A DNA stretch of 42,236 nucleotides. Source: Clostridiaceae bacterium AF10-41 (GTDB lineage Bacteria; Bacillota; Clostridia; Clostridiales; Clostridiaceae). Positions 17,405-26,547 of the stretch are shown in pieces. The stretch lies in NCBI GenBank assembly GCA_027686065.1, contig JAQCTH010000033.1, positions 1 to 42,236 on the forward strand, written 5' to 3'. The notes under the pieces were generated by a model. That model was not told the origin of the DNA, searched no databases, and was given only the letters and a program-made list of their open reading frames with translations. A program made the position numbers and the translations under genes. How positions within the stretch are numbered: the stretch's first letter is position 1; each line of letters begins with the position of its first letter.

Positions 17405-19231
17405 TTATGATAATGGAATAGTAAATATAAATTTACTTCCAAATCCAACTTCACTTTCACACCATATTTTTCCTTCATGCATCTCCACAACTTCTTTTGC
17501 TATAGAAAGTCCTAATCCTGTGCTTTCTTCAGGTATCTCAAAGCCTTCTACTCTAACAAATTTTTCAAATACCTTTTCTAAATAATCTTCAGGTATCCCT
17601 CTACCTGTATCTATCACATATATATATATATAATTATTCTTAATATATGCCTTTAAATGAACTGCACCCTTTTCTGTATATCTTATTGCATTGGATATTA
17701 AATTATTTAATACCCATTTTATTTTCTCTTCATCTATTGCAACATCTGGTAATTCTTTTTCCAAATCTAATATAATATTTAACCCCTTATCTATTGCTTG
17801 AGTCTTAAATTTCGTAACACAATTCTCTATTAATTCCTTTATATCACTTTTTCTCATATTAAATATTGTTGAATTTGAGTGTATTTGAGATATCTTTAAA
17901 AGGTTAGATACTAATTCATTTAATTTTTGTGTATCTTCTTTAATGGTTTCTACTATATTTTGTTGTTTTTGATTTAAAATACCTATACTACTATTATTTA
18001 TTAATCCAACTCCCATCATTATAGATGTTAATGGAGTCTTTAATTCATGAGATATAGTTCCTATAAAATTTGCTTTGACAATTTCTAATTCTTTTAAGCT
18101 AGTGATATTTTTAAATAGCACCACTAATCCATTGATTTTTTCTTCTGGACCTTTGATTATCGTTAGTGTCAAATTAAAAAAATATTTTTTATTATTTCTT
18201 TTTATTTCAATTATTTTTTCTTTATCTTCATATTTTAAGTTATCTTCACGTCTAATATATTCATAGACCTCTGGCAACTTTATAATTTCTAATAAAGCTT
18301 TATTGGTAAATTTCTTTTCGTTAATATCAAAGAAATTTTGTCCCTCATCATTTATGAACTGAATTTTATATTCATTATCTAACAATATTATCGGATCTGA
18401 TATACTTTTAATTATACTCAAAGATTTATTTTTCTCTGCCATTAAATAATCTTCAGCATTCTTTTCAAAGTCATGCAATCTATTAGTCATGTTATTAAAT
18501 TCCTTTGCCAATAGACCAATTTCATCCTGATATATTACTGGAGCTTGTTTATTTAAATTGCCTTCCTTTACTGACTTCACCGCATTTATTAATAAATGTA
18601 TTGGATTAAAATATCTATTAGTTAAAAATAGAGCTATAGATCCTCCAATTATGGCGCCAATTATAGAAACGAACATAACGAAATATATTGATGAATTTCC
18701 ATCAGCCTTAAGCCTTTGCTGTTTTTTAAACATAGCATCTTCATTTAATTGTTTTAATTTTTGCAAGCTTTTATTAATTAACACAACATTATTTGTTATT
18801 GTCTCTTCATAAATTTTTACTAACTCTTTATGGTTTTGCCCATTATTATAATCTTGTAAACTTGAAAATGACTTACTAAATTCTATGTATTGTGAATTAA
18901 CTATATTTATCAATTCTATTTCCCCAGGTTCAGTTATATTACCTTTTTCAATGTAAAACCACTTATAAAATTCATCATCATTTAAATGAAATAAATTTAA
19001 TGCCTCTTCTTTATTTCCCTGTAGGTATATTAATATAGCCTTATCTTGATTATAAATACAATTAGTCATATTATTAACTGTATTTATGCTTTTGTAATTA
19101 TTTCCCATAAAAATTTCTGTAGATGTTTTTATTCTATACATATTAATAGTAGATACAATACCTACTATTAATATAATAACTACTAAAGTTATATATATTG
19201 TTGTAAATTTTTTCTTCAAGGAGTTAGTCAT
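17405..19231 (-). CDS. Membrane histidine kinase with HAMP and PAS domains
   Basis: A 608-residue sensor kinase. Transmembrane segments at about 11-30 and 181-204 enclose a helical extracytoplasmic region that looks like a four-helix-bundle sensor. HAMP (about 205-255) and PAS (about 268-378) domains follow. HisKA carries the phospho-accepting His395 in ISHELKTPLTS. The ATPase domain has the N-box NLISNAIRYT, DTGRGIP and GLGLSIAKEVVEMHEG. All catalytic motifs are present. ATG 19231 follows GGAGGG. It heads an operon with the receiver protein and the TerB-like gene. The ligand is unknown. Confidence 0.93.
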   Translation of the reverse strand: MTNSLKKKFTTIYITLVVIILIVGIVSTINMYRIKTSTEIFMGNNYKSINTVNNMTNCIYNQDKAILIYLQGNKEEALNLFHLNDDEFYKWFYIEKGNITEPGEIELINIVNSQYIEFSKSFSSLQDYNNGQNHKELVKIYEETITNNVVLINKSLQKLKQLNEDAMFKKQQRLKADGNSSIYFVMFVSIIGAIIGGSIALFLTNRYFNPIHLLINAVKSVKEGNLNKQAPVIYQDEIGLLAKEFNNMTNRLHDFEKNAEDYLMAEKNKSLSIIKSISDPIILLDNEYKIQFINDEGQNFFDINEKKFTNKALLEIIKLPEVYEYIRREDNLKYEDKEKIIEIKRNNKKYFFNLTLTIIKGPEEKINGLVVLFKNITSLKELEIVKANFIGTISHELKTPLTSIMMGVGLINNSSIGILNQKQQNIVETIKEDTQKLNELVSNLLKISQIHSNSTIFNMRKSDIKELIENCVTKFKTQAIDKGLNIILDLEKELPDVAIDEEKIKWVLNNLISNAIRYTEKGAVHLKAYIKNNYIYIYVIDTGRGIPEDYLEKVFEKFVRVEGFEIPEESTGLGLSIAKEVVEMHEGKIWCESEVGFGSKFIFTIPLS

Positions 19232-19338
19232 AAATTTAACCCTCCAAATTAAAATATTAATTTCTAAATTTAATTATATATATGTTTCATTTAATAATCT
19301 ACACAATTAATATCAATTAACAATACATAATTTTAACT

Positions 19339-19366
19339 TTTATATTAGCAATATAACTTCTATCAA
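19339..19366 (-). promoter_or_regulatory. Candidate sigma-A promoter for the kinase operon
   Basis: On the minus strand TTGATA (19361-19366), a 16-bp spacer and TATAAA (19339-19344) lie about 110 bp upstream of the kinase start. In the rest of the 320-bp gap 19232-19551 I see an imperfect hairpin (GATTAC at 19415-19420 with GTAATC at 19441-19446, extended by TTAAG/CTTAA) and the rubrerythrin terminator. Confidence 0.4.
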
Positions 19367-19509
19367 AAAAGAAGCTTGTACAAATTTTGTTTCTAAATAT
19401 TCAAATTTTAGGTGGATTACCTTAAGCTGATACTTAAAGTGTAATCTTCTTAGCTTAGAGACAAGTTGTTACATTAATAAATTGTTTGATTTATTCTGGT
19501 AAAAATGAA

Positions 19510-19540
19510 AAGGCCTGTCGCATTAGCGGCGACAGACCTT
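19510..19540 (-). terminator. Rubrerythrin terminator
   Basis: A GC-rich stem, unusual in this AT-rich window: CTGTCGC with GCGACAG, extended by AAGG/CCTT across one mismatch, 7-nt loop. On the minus strand TTTTCATTTTT follows. It lies about 12 bp after the rbr stop. Confidence 0.85.
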
Positions 19541-19551
19541 TTTGCTTTTTA

Positions 19552-20139
19552 TTAATAATTTTCTGCTGCTACTTCAAAGTATCCTTGTGGATGTAAGCAT
19601 GCTGGACATACTTTTGGTGCTTCTTCGCCTTCAAATATATATCCACAGTTAGTACATTTCCATAAAACTGTTTCATCCTTCTTAAATACTTTTCCTTCTT
19701 CTAAATTCTTTAACAGCTTATTATATCTTCTTTCATGCATATTCTCTACTTCAGTTATTCTTTCATAAGCTATTGCTACTTCTGGGAATCCTTCTTCTCT
19801 TGCAATTCTTGCGAATTCTGGATAATCATGAGCCCACTCCTCATGTTCTCCTGCTGCTGCAGATTTTAAGTTTTCTGCAGTTTCTTGAGAAAGTGCTACT
19901 GGATATGCTGCATTAATTTCAATTTGTTCTCCTTGGAAATCACTTAGTAAAAATTTATAAAATCTTTTTGCATGTTCTTTTTCTTGTTCTGCAGTTTCCA
20001 TGAATATGTTTGCAATTTGTACATATCCTTGTTTTTTTGCTACACTTGAATAATAAGTATATCTTGTTCTTGCTTGTGATTCTCCAGCAAAAGATTTCAT
20101 TAAGTTTTCTGCTGTTTTAGTTCCTTTTAAACTTTTCAT
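19552..20139 (-). CDS. rbr: Rubrerythrin
   Basis: A cytoplasmic non-haem iron peroxidase that reduces hydrogen peroxide in anaerobes. From ATG 20139 it has 195 residues, a normal length. The N-terminal diiron four-helix bundle shows the expected ligands in GESQARTRY, ETAEQEKEHAKRF, AGEHEEWAHDYPEFA and TEVENMHERRYNKLL. The C-terminal rubredoxin-like domain has two knuckles, CTNCGY and CPACLH. A GTG at 20148 is in frame but too close to AGGAGAG, so ATG 20139 (9-nt spacing) is chosen. The gene is single, with its own promoter and a strong terminator. With the exported SOD it forms a plausible two-step superoxide/peroxide defence, although the two genes are far apart. Confidence 0.95.
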   Translation of the reverse strand: MKSLKGTKTAENLMKSFAGESQARTRYTYYSSVAKKQGYVQIANIFMETAEQEKEHAKRFYKFLLSDFQGEQIEINAAYPVALSQETAENLKSAAAGEHEEWAHDYPEFARIAREEGFPEVAIAYERITEVENMHERRYNKLLKNLEEGKVFKKDETVLWKCTNCGYIFEGEEAPKVCPACLHPQGYFEVAAENY

Positions 20140-20181
20140 TTTTACCACTCTCCTAAATAATATTTCTTTCTATACGTTACC

Positions 20182-20210
20182 ATTATATTACATACATGGT
20201 TTATTATCAA
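20182..20210 (-). promoter_or_regulatory. rbr: Rubrerythrin sigma-A promoter
   Basis: On the minus strand TTGATA (20205-20210), a 17-bp spacer and a perfect TATAAT (20182-20187), about 45 bp upstream of the start codon. The -35 box lies inside an imperfect inverted repeat, TTATTATCAAATAA at 20201-20214, where a repressor could bind. Confidence 0.7.
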
Positions 20211-20304
20211 ATAATTGAAGGATAAAAATTACTATTTATTAGTATATTCATAAATTCAATTCAATAGTCTTAAGCAACAATGAATGCTAAAATTACATTA
20301 TATA

Positions 20305-22179
20305 TTAGTTTCTATTTTTCTTTAATATAGATAACACTATCATTCCTACTAGTGAACCTACAACTAGTGCCGCAAAATATCCCAATGGATTCTCTATAAC
20401 TGGAAGAACAAAAATTCCACCATGAGGTGCTCTTAATGAACATCCAAATGCCATTGATAATGCCCCTGCTGTTGCTGAACCCGCTACGCAAGCTGGTATT
20501 ACTCTTAATGGATCAGCAGCTGCAAAAGGTATTGCCCCTTCTGTTATAAATGACAATCCCATTATATAATTTGTTACTGCTGATTGTCTTTCTTTAGCTG
20601 TAAATTTCTTCTTAAAGAAAGTAGTACATAAAGCTATTGCTAGTGGTGGTACCATACCGCCAATCATAACTGCTGCCATAAATTCAAATTGTCCATTAGC
20701 TAATGATGCTGTTCCAAATACATATGCTGCTTTATTAATTGGACCGCCCATATCAACAGCCATCATTCCACCTAAAACTGCCCCCAATAAAATCTTACTA
20801 CCACTTCCCATTCCATTTAAGAAGTTATTCATAGCATTATTTAATGCTGATACAGGTGGGTTTACTACAAATACAATTATTGCTCCTATTAATAAGATTC
20901 CAAGTAAAGGATATATTAATACAGGTTTTATTCCTTCTAATGCATCTGGTAATCCCTTAAAAACTTTCTTTAGGAAAAGTACTAAATAACCTGCTATAAA
21001 TCCTGATAATAGTGCTCCTAAGAACCCTGAACCTCCTGCATTAGCTATAGCTCCTCCTACAAAACCTACTGCTATTGCTGGTCTATCACCTATACTCATC
21101 GCTATATATCCTGCTAATATAGGTAACATAAATCCAAATGCTGTTCCCCCTATATTTTTGAAGAAGGCTGCAAACGGAGTATTACTTCCAAAATTAGATG
21201 GATCAATACTATAATCGTCAAATAAAAATGCTAATGCTATTAAAATACCTCCACCTATAACAAATGGTAGCATATGAGATACCCCATTCATAAGGTGCTT
21301 ATATATTTGATGTCCTATACTCTCTTTTTCTTCTGATACTTCTTCATTTGAAGATTTTGCTCCATTGTGATAATACATTGGTGCATCTCCTGATTTAGCT
21401 CTATTTATTAATTCTTCTGCTTTGTGTATTCCATTTGAAACCTTAGTTTGAATAACCTTTTTACCATCAAATCTAGCCATTTCAACTTTCTTATCAGCTG
21501 CAATTATTATACACTCTGCTTCTTTTATTTCCTTTGAAGTTAGTACATTTTTAGCGCCACCTGACCCATTTGTTTCTACTTTAATTGAAACTCCTAATTC
21601 TTTAGCCTTTTCTTCTAAACTTTCTGCTGCCATATAAGTATGAGCTATTCCTGTAGGGCATGCTGTTACAGCTAAAATTTTATATCCATCTTTACTTTTT
21701 TCTTTATCTTTGTTTAGTTTTTTACTTTCAAAATCATCTATTAATTTTATAAATTGCTCTGCTGATTTAGCATTTAATAATGCATTTCTAAAATCCTCAT
21801 TCATTAACATAGTTGATAACCTTGCTAAAACTTCTAAATGAAAATTATTTTCTCCATCTGGAGCTGCAATCATAAAGAATAACTTTGCTTTTTTACCATC
21901 TAAAGAGTCATAATCAACCCCATCATATACTACCATTGCTGCTAAACTTGCATCCTTAACAGCCTTCGTTTTAGCATGCGGTATAGCAATTCCATCACCT
22001 ATACCAGTTGTACTAAGCTCCTCTCTTTTTAAAATTTCTTTTTTATATTCTTCTTTATTATTTAAATTTCCTGATAAATCCATTAAATCAACTAATTTAT
22101 CAATAGCCTCTTCTTTTGACGAAACCTTATTAGGATTTATTGCTATAGATTTTTTGTTTAGCAAATCTGTTATTTTCAT
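20305..22179 (-). CDS. fruA: Fructose-specific PTS enzyme IIABC
   Basis: This imports fructose and phosphorylates it to fructose 1-phosphate. From ATG 22179 it has 624 residues. The IIA domain (about 1-150) carries the phospho-His68 in GIAIPHAKT. The IIB domain (about 167-265) carries the phospho-Cys174 in AVTACPTGIAHTYMAAE. The IIC membrane domain (about 300-620) has many glycine-rich segments, including GGPINKAAYVFG and FITEGAIPFAAADPLR, typical of fructose permeases. An ATG at 22209 would overlap fruK and would precede the AGGGGGAAAT ribosome site, so 22179 is the start. It is the last gene of fruR-fruK-fruA, 16 bp after fruK. Confidence 0.95.
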   Translation of the reverse strand: MKITDLLNKKSIAINPNKVSSKEEAIDKLVDLMDLSGNLNNKEEYKKEILKREELSTTGIGDGIAIPHAKTKAVKDASLAAMVVYDGVDYDSLDGKKAKLFFMIAAPDGENNFHLEVLARLSTMLMNEDFRNALLNAKSAEQFIKLIDDFESKKLNKDKEKSKDGYKILAVTACPTGIAHTYMAAESLEEKAKELGVSIKVETNGSGGAKNVLTSKEIKEAECIIIAADKKVEMARFDGKKVIQTKVSNGIHKAEELINRAKSGDAPMYYHNGAKSSNEEVSEEKESIGHQIYKHLMNGVSHMLPFVIGGGILIALAFLFDDYSIDPSNFGSNTPFAAFFKNIGGTAFGFMLPILAGYIAMSIGDRPAIAVGFVGGAIANAGGSGFLGALLSGFIAGYLVLFLKKVFKGLPDALEGIKPVLIYPLLGILLIGAIIVFVVNPPVSALNNAMNNFLNGMGSGSKILLGAVLGGMMAVDMGGPINKAAYVFGTASLANGQFEFMAAVMIGGMVPPLAIALCTTFFKKKFTAKERQSAVTNYIMGLSFITEGAIPFAAADPLRVIPACVAGSATAGALSMAFGCSLRAPHGGIFVLPVIENPLGYFAALVVGSLVGMIVLSILKKNRN

Positions 22180-22195
22180 TTTATTTCCCCCTAAA

Positions 22196-23101
22196 CTATA
22201 ATATTTCATTTAATAATCTATATATTTTTTCTTTTGTTGCTAATCCTTCTGAAAACGCACTTGCACTTCCGGTCGCAACTCCCATCTTAAATGCCTCTTC
22301 CAAGCTTTCATTTTTTAAATATCCAGCTATAAATCCTGCCACCATAGAATCTCCTGCACCTACTGAATTTATAACTTTACCTTTAGGAGCTCTAGCTTTT
22401 ATTACTTCATTATCTTCATTTATAAATATTGCGCCTTCAGCAGCTCTAGAAATTAAAACATTTCTTGCTCCCATTTCTTTAAGTTTCTTAGCATATTTTA
22501 TTATGTCTTCTTCATTTGTTATAGTAACATTAAATAATTCTGCTAATTCATGATGATTAGGTTTTATTAAGAATGGACTATATTTTAATACATTTAGTAG
22601 AAGTTCTCCTGTTGCATCAACAATAAATTTAATTCCTTTTTTAGATAACTTCTCCATTATTATTTCATATATATTTTCAGGAAGAGTTTTAGGAATACTT
22701 CCAGCTAAAACTAAAATATCCCCTTTTTTTAATAAATCCAACTTCTTATATAGTTGTTCTAAATCATCATCAGAGATATTAGGTCCTTGACCATTTATTT
22801 CTGATTCTTCCTTGGATTTAAGTTTGACATTTATTCTAGACATCCCATTACTAAGTTTTATAAAATCTGTACTGCATCCAAAAGATTTTACTTTCCTCTC
22901 TATTTCATCTCCTGTAAAACCTGCTATATATCCAAGTGCTATATTTTTTTCATCTAAGTTTTTTAATACTATAGAAACATTTATTCCTTTTCCTCCTGGA
23001 TAAACTTCTTCGTAAGATGTTCTATTTACTTCTCCTAACTTAAAATCATGAACTCTCACAACATAATCTAACGCCGGATTAAAAGTTATAGTATAAATCA
23101 T
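22196..23101 (-). CDS. fruK: 1-phosphofructokinase
   Basis: This phosphorylates fructose 1-phosphate to fructose 1,6-bisphosphate. It is a 301-residue PfkB-family kinase. It starts with MIYTITFNPALDYVV, has the glycine-rich YPGGKGINVS motif near residue 35 and the anion-hole/catalytic-base motif GAGDSMVAGF near residue 250. The start overlaps the fruR stop by four bases (ATGA type), so the genes are translationally coupled. It feeds glycolysis directly from the fruA product. Confidence 0.95.
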   Translation of the reverse strand: MIYTITFNPALDYVVRVHDFKLGEVNRTSYEEVYPGGKGINVSIVLKNLDEKNIALGYIAGFTGDEIERKVKSFGCSTDFIKLSNGMSRINVKLKSKEESEINGQGPNISDDDLEQLYKKLDLLKKGDILVLAGSIPKTLPENIYEIIMEKLSKKGIKFIVDATGELLLNVLKYSPFLIKPNHHELAELFNVTITNEEDIIKYAKKLKEMGARNVLISRAAEGAIFINEDNEVIKARAPKGKVINSVGAGDSMVAGFIAGYLKNESLEEAFKMGVATGSASAFSEGLATKEKIYRLLNEIL

Positions 23102-23850
23102 AGTTTTAAAACCTCCACTATTTCTGCCTTTTTATAATAACTAGTATCTTCTAATAATGTTGTTATTATAACTGCTTCATCTATTTCTCCAAAAGTTATT
23201 GAACTGATTGAATTAAACTTTGTTTTGTCTGCCAATATATATGGATTCCTTGTCCTTTTTATCGCTTCTTCTTTTACTAACGCTTCTTTTATATCGGGTG
23301 TTGTATATCCTCTATATTCTGATATTCCATTTGTTCCAAAAAAACCTTTAGTAAAATTATATCTTTTTAAATTATTTATAGCTTCAACTCCAACTACTGC
23401 CTCTGTTGATATCTTTATTTCCCCACCAAGTATATAAGTTGTAAATCCATTACTTATCAGCTTTTTAGCTTGATTTATTCCATTAGTAACATATATAGCA
23501 TCTTTTTCTTTTAGAAAATCAATTATTAAATTTGTTGTTGTACCTGAATCTATATATACAAAATCACCTTTTTTTATAAGACTTGCTGAATATTTTGCAA
23601 TTATAGATTTATCACTAACATTTAATGTTTCTCTTGTTGATACTAAATCATCTTGTGTATTAAAATCTTTCTCTAATAATGTAGCCCCTCCATGTACCTT
23701 ATTTAGTTTTCCTTCTTTATGTAAATAATTCAAATCTCTTCTTATAGTAGATTCTGAGGTATTTAGCATTTCTACAAGTTCACTCACATATACAACTGAA
23801 TTGGTACTTAATTGTTCTAATATAATTTTATGTCTTTCTTCTGTTAGCAC
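23098..23850 (-). CDS. fruR: DeoR-family regulator of the fructose operon
   Basis: A 250-residue DeoR-type transcription factor. The N-terminal helix-turn-helix covers about residues 5-58, with the family signature SESTIRRDLNYLHKEGKL and the following VHGGA. The C-terminal sugar-phosphate-sensing DeoRC domain has YIDSGTTTNLIIDFL and LADKTKF. It is probably a repressor released by fructose 1-phosphate, as known for related FruR proteins. The start is GTG 23850 after GGAGGTGAT. It is the first gene of the fru operon, and paired sites upstream (23898-23931) are candidate operators for it. Confidence 0.93.
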   Translation of the reverse strand: MLTEERHKIILEQLSTNSVVYVSELVEMLNTSESTIRRDLNYLHKEGKLNKVHGGATLLEKDFNTQDDLVSTRETLNVSDKSIIAKYSASLIKKGDFVYIDSGTTTNLIIDFLKEKDAIYVTNGINQAKKLISNGFTTYILGGEIKISTEAVVGVEAINNLKRYNFTKGFFGTNGISEYRGYTTPDIKEALVKEEAIKRTRNPYILADKTKFNSISSITFGEIDEAVIITTLLEDTSYYKKAEIVEVLKL

Positions 23851-23897
23851 TAAATATCACCTCCAAATTTATAATACACCTTTCAGTAAATGTTTTC

Positions 23898-23931
23898 AAG
23901 CATTTTCGCTCAAAAAAAATCACTTTCATTC
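23898..23931 (-). promoter_or_regulatory. Candidate FruR operator, two direct repeats
   Basis: On the minus strand GAATGAAAGTGATT (23918-23931) and GAGCGAAAATGCTT (23898-23911) share 10 of 14 positions and are exactly 20 bp apart, about two helical turns. A third, weaker copy (GATTGAAGG) lies 26 bp further upstream. They sit just before fruR, where an autoregulator would bind. A TTGACT sequence between copies could be a -35 element. Confidence 0.5.
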
Positions 23932-23986
23932 ATTTTTTAAGTCAAATACCTTCAATCAACTGTAAAATATAAACTTTTTTATATTT

Positions 23987-24002
23987 TGTGATTATAATCA
24001 CT
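23987..24002. promoter_or_regulatory. CRP/FNR-like palindrome between fru and pflB
   Basis: TGTGATTATAATCACT contains the 14-bp perfect palindrome GTGATTATAATCAC and fits TGTGA-N6-TCAC(A/T), the recognition pattern of CRP/FNR-family regulators. It lies about 98 bp upstream of the expected pflB transcription start and in the divergent fru upstream region, so it could influence either side. Confidence 0.5.
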
Positions 24003-24057
24003 TATTTATCAATTTATCAATTTTATAATTATATTATCAAAATTATAATTATAGCGG

Positions 24058-24086
24058 TTGAAACTAGTTGACTTTAATGATAAAAT
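24058..24086 (+). promoter_or_regulatory. pflB: pflB sigma-A promoter
   Basis: TTGAAA (24058-24063), a 17-bp spacer and TAAAAT (24081-24086) give a leader of about 75 nt before the pflB start. A second TTGACT overlaps the spacer. Together with the operator sites this accounts for most of the 318-bp divergent gap. Confidence 0.6.
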
Positions 24087-24169
24087 TTATTTGAGAAACA
24101 TTCTTTATTAATAATATTTTTCCAGTAAATTCTGAATGTTTTGAATTGTTTGAAAAAGGGGTGCAATAT

Positions 24170-26398
24170 ATGAATCAAGAATGGATTAATTTTAAAGAAG
24201 GTCAATGGACTAAATCTATTGATGTTAGAAACTTTATACAATTAAACTACACTCCATACAACGGTAATGACAGCTTTTTAGTTGGTGCAACAGATGCTAC
24301 CAAAACTCTATGGAATGAAGTAAGTGAATTATTTGTAAAAGAAAGAGAAAATGGTGTTTTAGATATTGATACTGAAACTATCTCTGGAATTAACGAATAC
24401 AAAGCCGGTTATATTGATAAGGCTTTTGAAAAAATAGTTGGTGTTCAAACTGATGCTCCACTAAAAAGAGCTGTTATGCCTTTTGGTGGTGTAAGAATGG
24501 CTGAAAATGCTGCTAAATCATATGGCTATGAAGTAAGTCCAAGAATTTCAGAAATATTTACTAAATATCGAAAAAGCCATAATCAAGGTGTATTTGATGC
24601 TTATACTAGTGAAATGAGATTAGCAAGAAAATCTGGTGTTATAACTGGACTTCCTGATGCTTATGGTAGAGGAAGAATAATAGGTGATTATAGAAGAGTT
24701 GCTCTATATGGAGTAGATAGACTGATAGAAGATAAAATTTCTCAAAAGAAAAGCTTAGAAGTTAGAGTTATAGATGAAGATGTAATTAGATTAAGAGAAG
24801 AACTTTCTGATCAAATTGTAGCTTTAAAAGAATTAAAAGGCTTAGCTCAAACTTATGGATTAGATATTTCAAAACCTGCTACTAATTCAAGAGAAGCAAT
24901 CCAATGGTTATATTTTGGTTTCTTAGGCGCTATAAAAGATCAAAATGGTGCTGCAATGTCTCTTGGTAGAACTTCTACTTTCTTAGATATATATATAGAA
25001 AGAGACTTAAAAGCTGGTTTAATAACAGAAGAGGATGCTCAAGAATTAGTTGACCATTTTGTTATGAAATTAAGACTTGTTAAATTCTTAAGAACTCCAG
25101 AATACAATGATTTATTCTCTGGAGATCCAACTTGGGTTACTGAATCAATCGGCGGTATGGGATTAGATGGAAGAACATTAGTTACTAAGAACTCTTTTAG
25201 AATTCTTAATACACTATATACTTTAGGACCATCACCAGAACCTAACTTAACTGTACTTTGGTCAACAAGATTACCTGAAGGCTTTAAAGATTTCTGCTCA
25301 AAAGTCTCTATTGACACAAGTTCAGTTCAATATGAAAATGATGATTTAATGGCTCCTTACTGGGGAGATGATTATGCAATTGCTTGTTGTGTATCTGCAA
25401 TGAAAGTTGGTAAGCAAATGCAATTCTTTGGTGCTAGAGTTAACTTAGCCAAAACTTTACTTTATGCTATAAACGGTGGTAAAGATGAAAAATATGGAAT
25501 GCAAGTTGGTCCAAAATTAGCTCCAATAACTAGTGAATATTTAACTTACGATGAAGTAATGGAAAAGTTTGAAATAATGACAGATTGGTTAGCTAACCTT
25601 TATGTTAACACTTTAAATGTTATCCACTACATGCATGATAAATATTCATATGAAAAATTACAAATGGCACTTCATGACAGAGATGTATTTAGAACAATGG
25701 CTTGTGGCATAGCTGGACTTTCAGTTTGTGCTGACTCACTATCTGCTATTAAATATGCTAAAGTAAAACCTGTAAGAAATGAAGAAGGTGTTGCTATAGA
25801 TTTTGAAGTTGAAGGCGACTTCCCTAAATATGGAAATGATGATGATAGAGTTGATGATATAGCAGTTTATTTAGTTGAAAATATGATGAACAAAATCAGA
25901 CAAAATAAAACTTATAGAAATGCTTACCACACTCAATCAGTATTAACTATAACTTCAAATGTTGTTTATGGTAAGAAGACTGGTACTACTCCTGACGGTA
26001 GAAAAGCTGGAGAACCATTTGCTCCAGGTGCTAACCCAATGCATGGAAGAGATAACAGTGGTTCATTAGCATCATTAAATTCAGTTGCTAAATTACCATA
26101 TGAACATTCACAAGATGGTATATCAAATACCTTCTCAATAATTCCAGATGCTTTAGGTAAAAATCCTGAAGACAGAATTAAGAATTTAAGTTCATTAATG
26201 GATGGATATTTTGGTCAAAATGCTCATCACTTAAATGTAAATGTATTTGATAGAGAAACTCTATTAGATGCTATGGAGCACCCAGAATTATATCCTCAAT
26301 TAACTATAAGAGTTTCAGGATACGCTGTAAACTTCATTAAGTTAACAAGAGAACAACAATTAGATGTTATAAACAGAACTTTCCATAAATCAATGTAA
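24170..26398 (+). CDS. pflB: Pyruvate formate-lyase (glycyl radical enzyme)
   Basis: This splits pyruvate with CoA into acetyl-CoA and formate, anaerobically in the cytoplasm. From ATG 24170 it has 743 residues. The adjacent catalytic cysteines are C406-C407 in [10 protein letters not shown], and the radical glycine is G717 in RVSGYAV, 26 residues from the end. Both spacings match true PFL rather than glycerol or choline relatives. An upstream in-frame ATG at 24146 lacks a ribosome site, while AAAGGGGTG precedes 24170. The gene is flanked by its own promoter and a strong terminator. The activating radical-SAM enzyme (pflA), often adjacent, is not within the window, so it must be supplied from elsewhere. 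Confidence 0.95.
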   Translation: MNQEWINFKEGQWTKSIDVRNFIQLNYTPYNGNDSFLVGATDATKTLWNEVSELFVKERENGVLDIDTETISGINEYKAGYIDKAFEKIVGVQTDAPLKRAVMPFGGVRMAENAAKSYGYEVSPRISEIFTKYRKSHNQGVFDAYTSEMRLARKSGVITGLPDAYGRGRIIGDYRRVALYGVDRLIEDKISQKKSLEVRVIDEDVIRLREELSDQIVALKELKGLAQTYGLDISKPATNSREAIQWLYFGFLGAIKDQNGAAMSLGRTSTFLDIYIERDLKAGLITEEDAQELVDHFVMKLRLVKFLRTPEYNDLFSGDPTWVTESIGGMGLDGRTLVTKNSFRILNTLYTLGPSPEPNLTVLWSTRLPEGFKDFCSKVSIDTSSVQYENDDLMAPYWGDDYAIACCVSAMKVGKQMQFFGARVNLAKTLLYAINGGKDEKYGMQVGPKLAPITSEYLTYDEVMEKFEIMTDWLANLYVNTLNVIHYMHDKYSYEKLQMALHDRDVFRTMACGIAGLSVCADSLSAIKYAKVKPVRNEEGVAIDFEVEGDFPKYGNDDDRVDDIAVYLVENMMNKIRQNKTYRNAYHTQSVLTITSNVVYGKKTGTTPDGRKAGEPFAPGANPMHGRDNSGSLASLNSVAKLPYEHSQDGISNTFSIIPDALGKNPEDRIKNLSSLMDGYFGQNAHHLNVNVFDRETLLDAMEHPELYPQLTIRVSGYAVNFIKLTREQQLDVINRTFHKSM

Positions 26399-26430
26399 TT
26401 AGTGTAAAGTTTCTTTTAAACTATGAAATA

Positions 26431-26465
26431 AAAAAGAAAAAAACCCAAATGGTTTTTTTCTTTTT
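26431..26465 (+). terminator. pflB terminator
   Basis: A 15-bp stem (AAAAAGAAAAAAACC with GGTTTTTTTCTTTTT) and a 5-nt loop, followed by further T residues, 32 bp after the pflB stop. It may also serve the converging gene. Confidence 0.85.
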
Positions 26466-26483
26466 TTAATTTCTTATTTTTTG

Positions 26484-26500
26484 CCTGTTACCTGTTACCT
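26484..26500. repeat. Tandem CCTGTTA heptamer
   Basis: CCTGTTACCTGTTACCT is two and a half copies of a 7-bp unit, the same unit as the inverted repeat at 4284-4331. It lies between the converging pflB and tocopherol-cyclase-like genes. Confidence 0.5.
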
Positions 26501-26547
26501 AAATTCTACTAAATATATTAAAAATTTTTAATTATACTTATAAAATT

